Shown here piece by piece: positions 30,389 through 31,903 of a stretch of 31,903 bases of DNA; within the stretch, counting starts at the first letter, position 1; every line of letters begins with the position of its first letter. This DNA is from JAXHLG01 sp046497225. GTDB taxonomy: Bacteria; Patescibacteriota; Minisyncoccia; Moranbacterales; DUUL01. The position numbers and the translations under genes were made by a program. The notes below the pieces were generated by a model. It saw only the letters and a list, made by a program, of their open reading frames with translations. It was not told the origin of the DNA and did no database searches. Location: assembly GCA_046497225.1 (NCBI GenBank), contig JAWOGA010000055.1, forward strand, positions 1 to 31,903, written 5' to 3'.

Positions 30389-31903
30389 TTAACTTTTTAC
30401 TTGAAATGTTTTCCTGTCTTGATATTCTTGAGATTTACCAATATTCCATTGTTTAACCGGACGAATATAACCAACAATCCTGGAATAAACTTCGCAATTC
30501 TGATCAATAACACACTTGGGGCATTTGTAATGCTCTCCTTCCAAGTACCCATGAACCGGGCAAATACTGAAAGTCGGTGAGAGCGTGAAATATGGGAGCT
30601 TATAATTGCCGGCAATTTTTTTAACCAAAGATTTGGCCGTGTTTATGTCATTTATTCTTTCGCCCAGAAAAGTGTGGAAAACTGTTCCTCCTGTATATTT
30701 ATTCTGCAAACCGTCTTGAAGCTCCAAGGCCTCAAACGGATCTTCAGTATGGCCAACAGGCAATTGGGAAGAATTGGTGTAATAAGGTTGAGAACTCTCC
30801 ACCTCGGAAGCATAATTGGCAAAAATCATTTTCGGAAACTTTTTCTGATCTTTTATGGCCAATCGATAACTGGTTCCTTCAGCCGGAGTAGCTTCCAAGT
30901 TATATAAATGCCCGGTTTCTCCTTGATATTCCACCATTCTCTCTCTCATATGAACTAAAATTTCCTCAGCTAATCCAACCCCTTCCTTGGAAGTTATTTC
31001 TTTTTCCTCCAAGTTCATTAGCGCTTCGTTCATTCCAATAATGCCGATTGTAGAAAAATGATTAGACCAATAAGCTCCTCTTCTTTTATAGATGTTCTTT
31101 AAGTAGAACTTGGCATAAGGATAAAGTCCGGATTGAGTAAACTTTTCGATGGTCTTTCTTTTAATTTCCAGACTTTCTTTGGCCGTGTCCATTAATTTGT
31201 CCAATCTCCTGAAAAAGTCTTTTCTGTCTTTAGCAAGATAGCCGATTCTGGGAAGATTTATCGTTACCACTCCAATTGACCCGGTTAGAGGAGCGGCGCC
31301 AAACAAGCCACCCATTCTCTTGTGTAGCTCCCTGTTATCAAGCCTTAGCCTGCAACACATTGACCTGGCATCTTCCGGATCCATGTCAGAATTGACAAAG
31401 TTGGCAAAATAAGGAATGCCGTATTTAGCTGTCATTTCCCAAACTTTATCCAGGTTTTTATTTTCCCAATTAAAGTCCTTGGTGATATTATAAGTAGGTA
31501 TAGGAAAAGTGAAAACCCTTCCAGTAGCATCTCCTTCGCTCATGACTTCGGCAAATGCTTTGTTTATCATGTCCATTTCTTCTTGAAAATCTCCGTAAGT
31601 CTCTTTTTGAGGTTGTCCGCCGACAATAACATTTTGTTCCTTAAACATTTTGGGGCTCTCTAAATCCAAGGTTATATTAGTAAACGGGGTTTGAAAACCT
31701 ACTCTGGTGGGAACATTTAAATTAAAAATAAACTCCTGCATAGCTTGCTTCACTCCTTTGTAGTCAAGATTATCATACTTCACAAAAGGAGCTAAAAGGG
31801 TATCAAAATTGGATACAGCTTGAGCTCCGGCAGTTTCCCCTTGCGTAGTGTAGAAAAAATTAACCAACTGACCCAATGCCGGACGGAAATGCTTTGGCGG
31901 CTT
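30389..31903 (-). CDS. nrdD: Anaerobic ribonucleoside-triphosphate reductase NrdD (C-terminal part)
   Basis: NrdD makes deoxyribonucleotides from NTPs under anaerobic conditions using a glycyl radical. The 504 visible residues are open to the right edge (KPPKHFRPALGQLVNFFY), so the gene continues beyond the window and the N-terminal ATP-cone region is missing. Seen are LNVPTRVGFQTPFTN, the active-site Cys pair in SMCCRLRLDNREL, TGSIGVVTINLPRIG, and the zinc site CPVHGY...CPKC. The glycyl-radical motif is RIVGYIRPVKQWNIGK near the end. A TTG at 31876 is not a start, as family sequence runs through it. No nrdG or aerobic reductase is in the window, which suggests an anaerobe. Confidence 0.96.
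   Translation of the reverse strand, partial: KPPKHFRPALGQLVNFFYTTQGETAGAQAVSNFDTLLAPFVKYDNLDYKGVKQAMQEFIFNLNVPTRVGFQTPFTNITLDLESPKMFKEQNVIVGGQPQKETYGDFQEEMDMINKAFAEVMSEGDATGRVFTFPIPTYNITKDFNWENKNLDKVWEMTAKYGIPYFANFVNSDMDPEDARSMCCRLRLDNRELHKRMGGLFGAAPLTGSIGVVTINLPRIGYLAKDRKDFFRRLDKLMDTAKESLEIKRKTIEKFTQSGLYPYAKFYLKNIYKRRGAYWSNHFSTIGIIGMNEALMNLEEKEITSKEGVGLAEEILVHMRERMVEYQGETGHLYNLEATPAEGTSYRLAIKDQKKFPKMIFANYASEVESSQPYYTNSSQLPVGHTEDPFEALELQDGLQNKYTGGTVFHTFLGERINDINTAKSLVKKIAGNYKLPYFTLSPTFSICPVHGYLEGEHYKCPKCVIDQNCEVYSRIVGYIRPVKQWNIGKSQEYQDRKTFQVKS

Noticed and set aside
1..31903. CRISPR arrays, tRNA or rRNA genes, UGA recoding
   Set aside because: No regularly spaced direct repeats, no cloverleaf- or rRNA-like sequence were seen, and all genes read through with standard stops and TGG for Trp.

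Overview
The window is AT-rich, tightly packed bacterial DNA read with the standard genetic code. Gene content points to a Candidate Phyla Radiation (Patescibacteria, Parcubacteria-like) genome. The evidence is a cluster of small two-helix T4SS-type pilins with signal peptides, a SecD carrying a peptidyl-prolyl isomerase insertion, a PilB ATPase surrounded by two-component proteins, an oxygen-sensitive class III ribonucleotide reductase (NrdD), and almost no biosynthetic genes. The lineage is inferred from gene content only; there is no rRNA or other phylogenetic marker beyond gyrA and secD.

Layout. 1-200: the start of an IS481-like transposase, running off the left edge, beside a nested palindrome. 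309-2504 (minus): DUF192 protein, WecA/MraY-type sugar-phosphate transferase, VanZ-like protein, then a separate 39-codon ORF. 2568-5592 (minus): HAD phosphatase, a two-helix membrane protein and SecD. 5907-9477 (plus): a metallo-beta-lactamase-fold hydrolase overlapping a one-helix membrane protein, then gyrA. 9605-15521 (plus): an orphan solute-binding lipoprotein, a large Cys-rich/pilin/peptidase-like fusion, and six more pilin genes. In all there are nine two-helix pilin modules in seven genes, in two blocks, each closed by a strong intrinsic terminator. 15573-17091 (minus): an SPFH/band-7 protein and a partner membrane protein, driven by the best promoter in the window. 17352-19025 (minus): a Kef-type antiporter. 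19091-26405 (minus): a signalling cluster with two receiver-only response regulators, a Cache-HAMP-PAS histidine kinase, a Cache-HAMP protein and a PAS-PAS protein that lack any catalytic output, and PilB. 26570-29050 (minus): a complete AmmeMemoRadiSam trio. 29184-30260 (minus): a membrane-anchored alpha/beta hydrolase. 30389-31903 (minus): the C-terminal part of nrdD, cut by the right edge.

How it fits together. Two surface-appendage themes dominate. One is the VirB2/T4SS_pilin array with its lipoprotein and peptidase-like fusion. The other is the PilB motor with its own sensors. Both suggest a cell that attaches to something and senses small ligands outside the cell. The most unusual items are the Cys-rich/pilin/M15-like fusion, the SecD parvulin insertion whose first strand motif appears moved to the end, the two sensor proteins that share a coiled-coil tail instead of a kinase, and the WecA-like enzyme with Thr in place of a catalytic Asp. 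Several promoters with 17-bp spacers can be read by eye, two of which seem to produce leaderless mRNAs.
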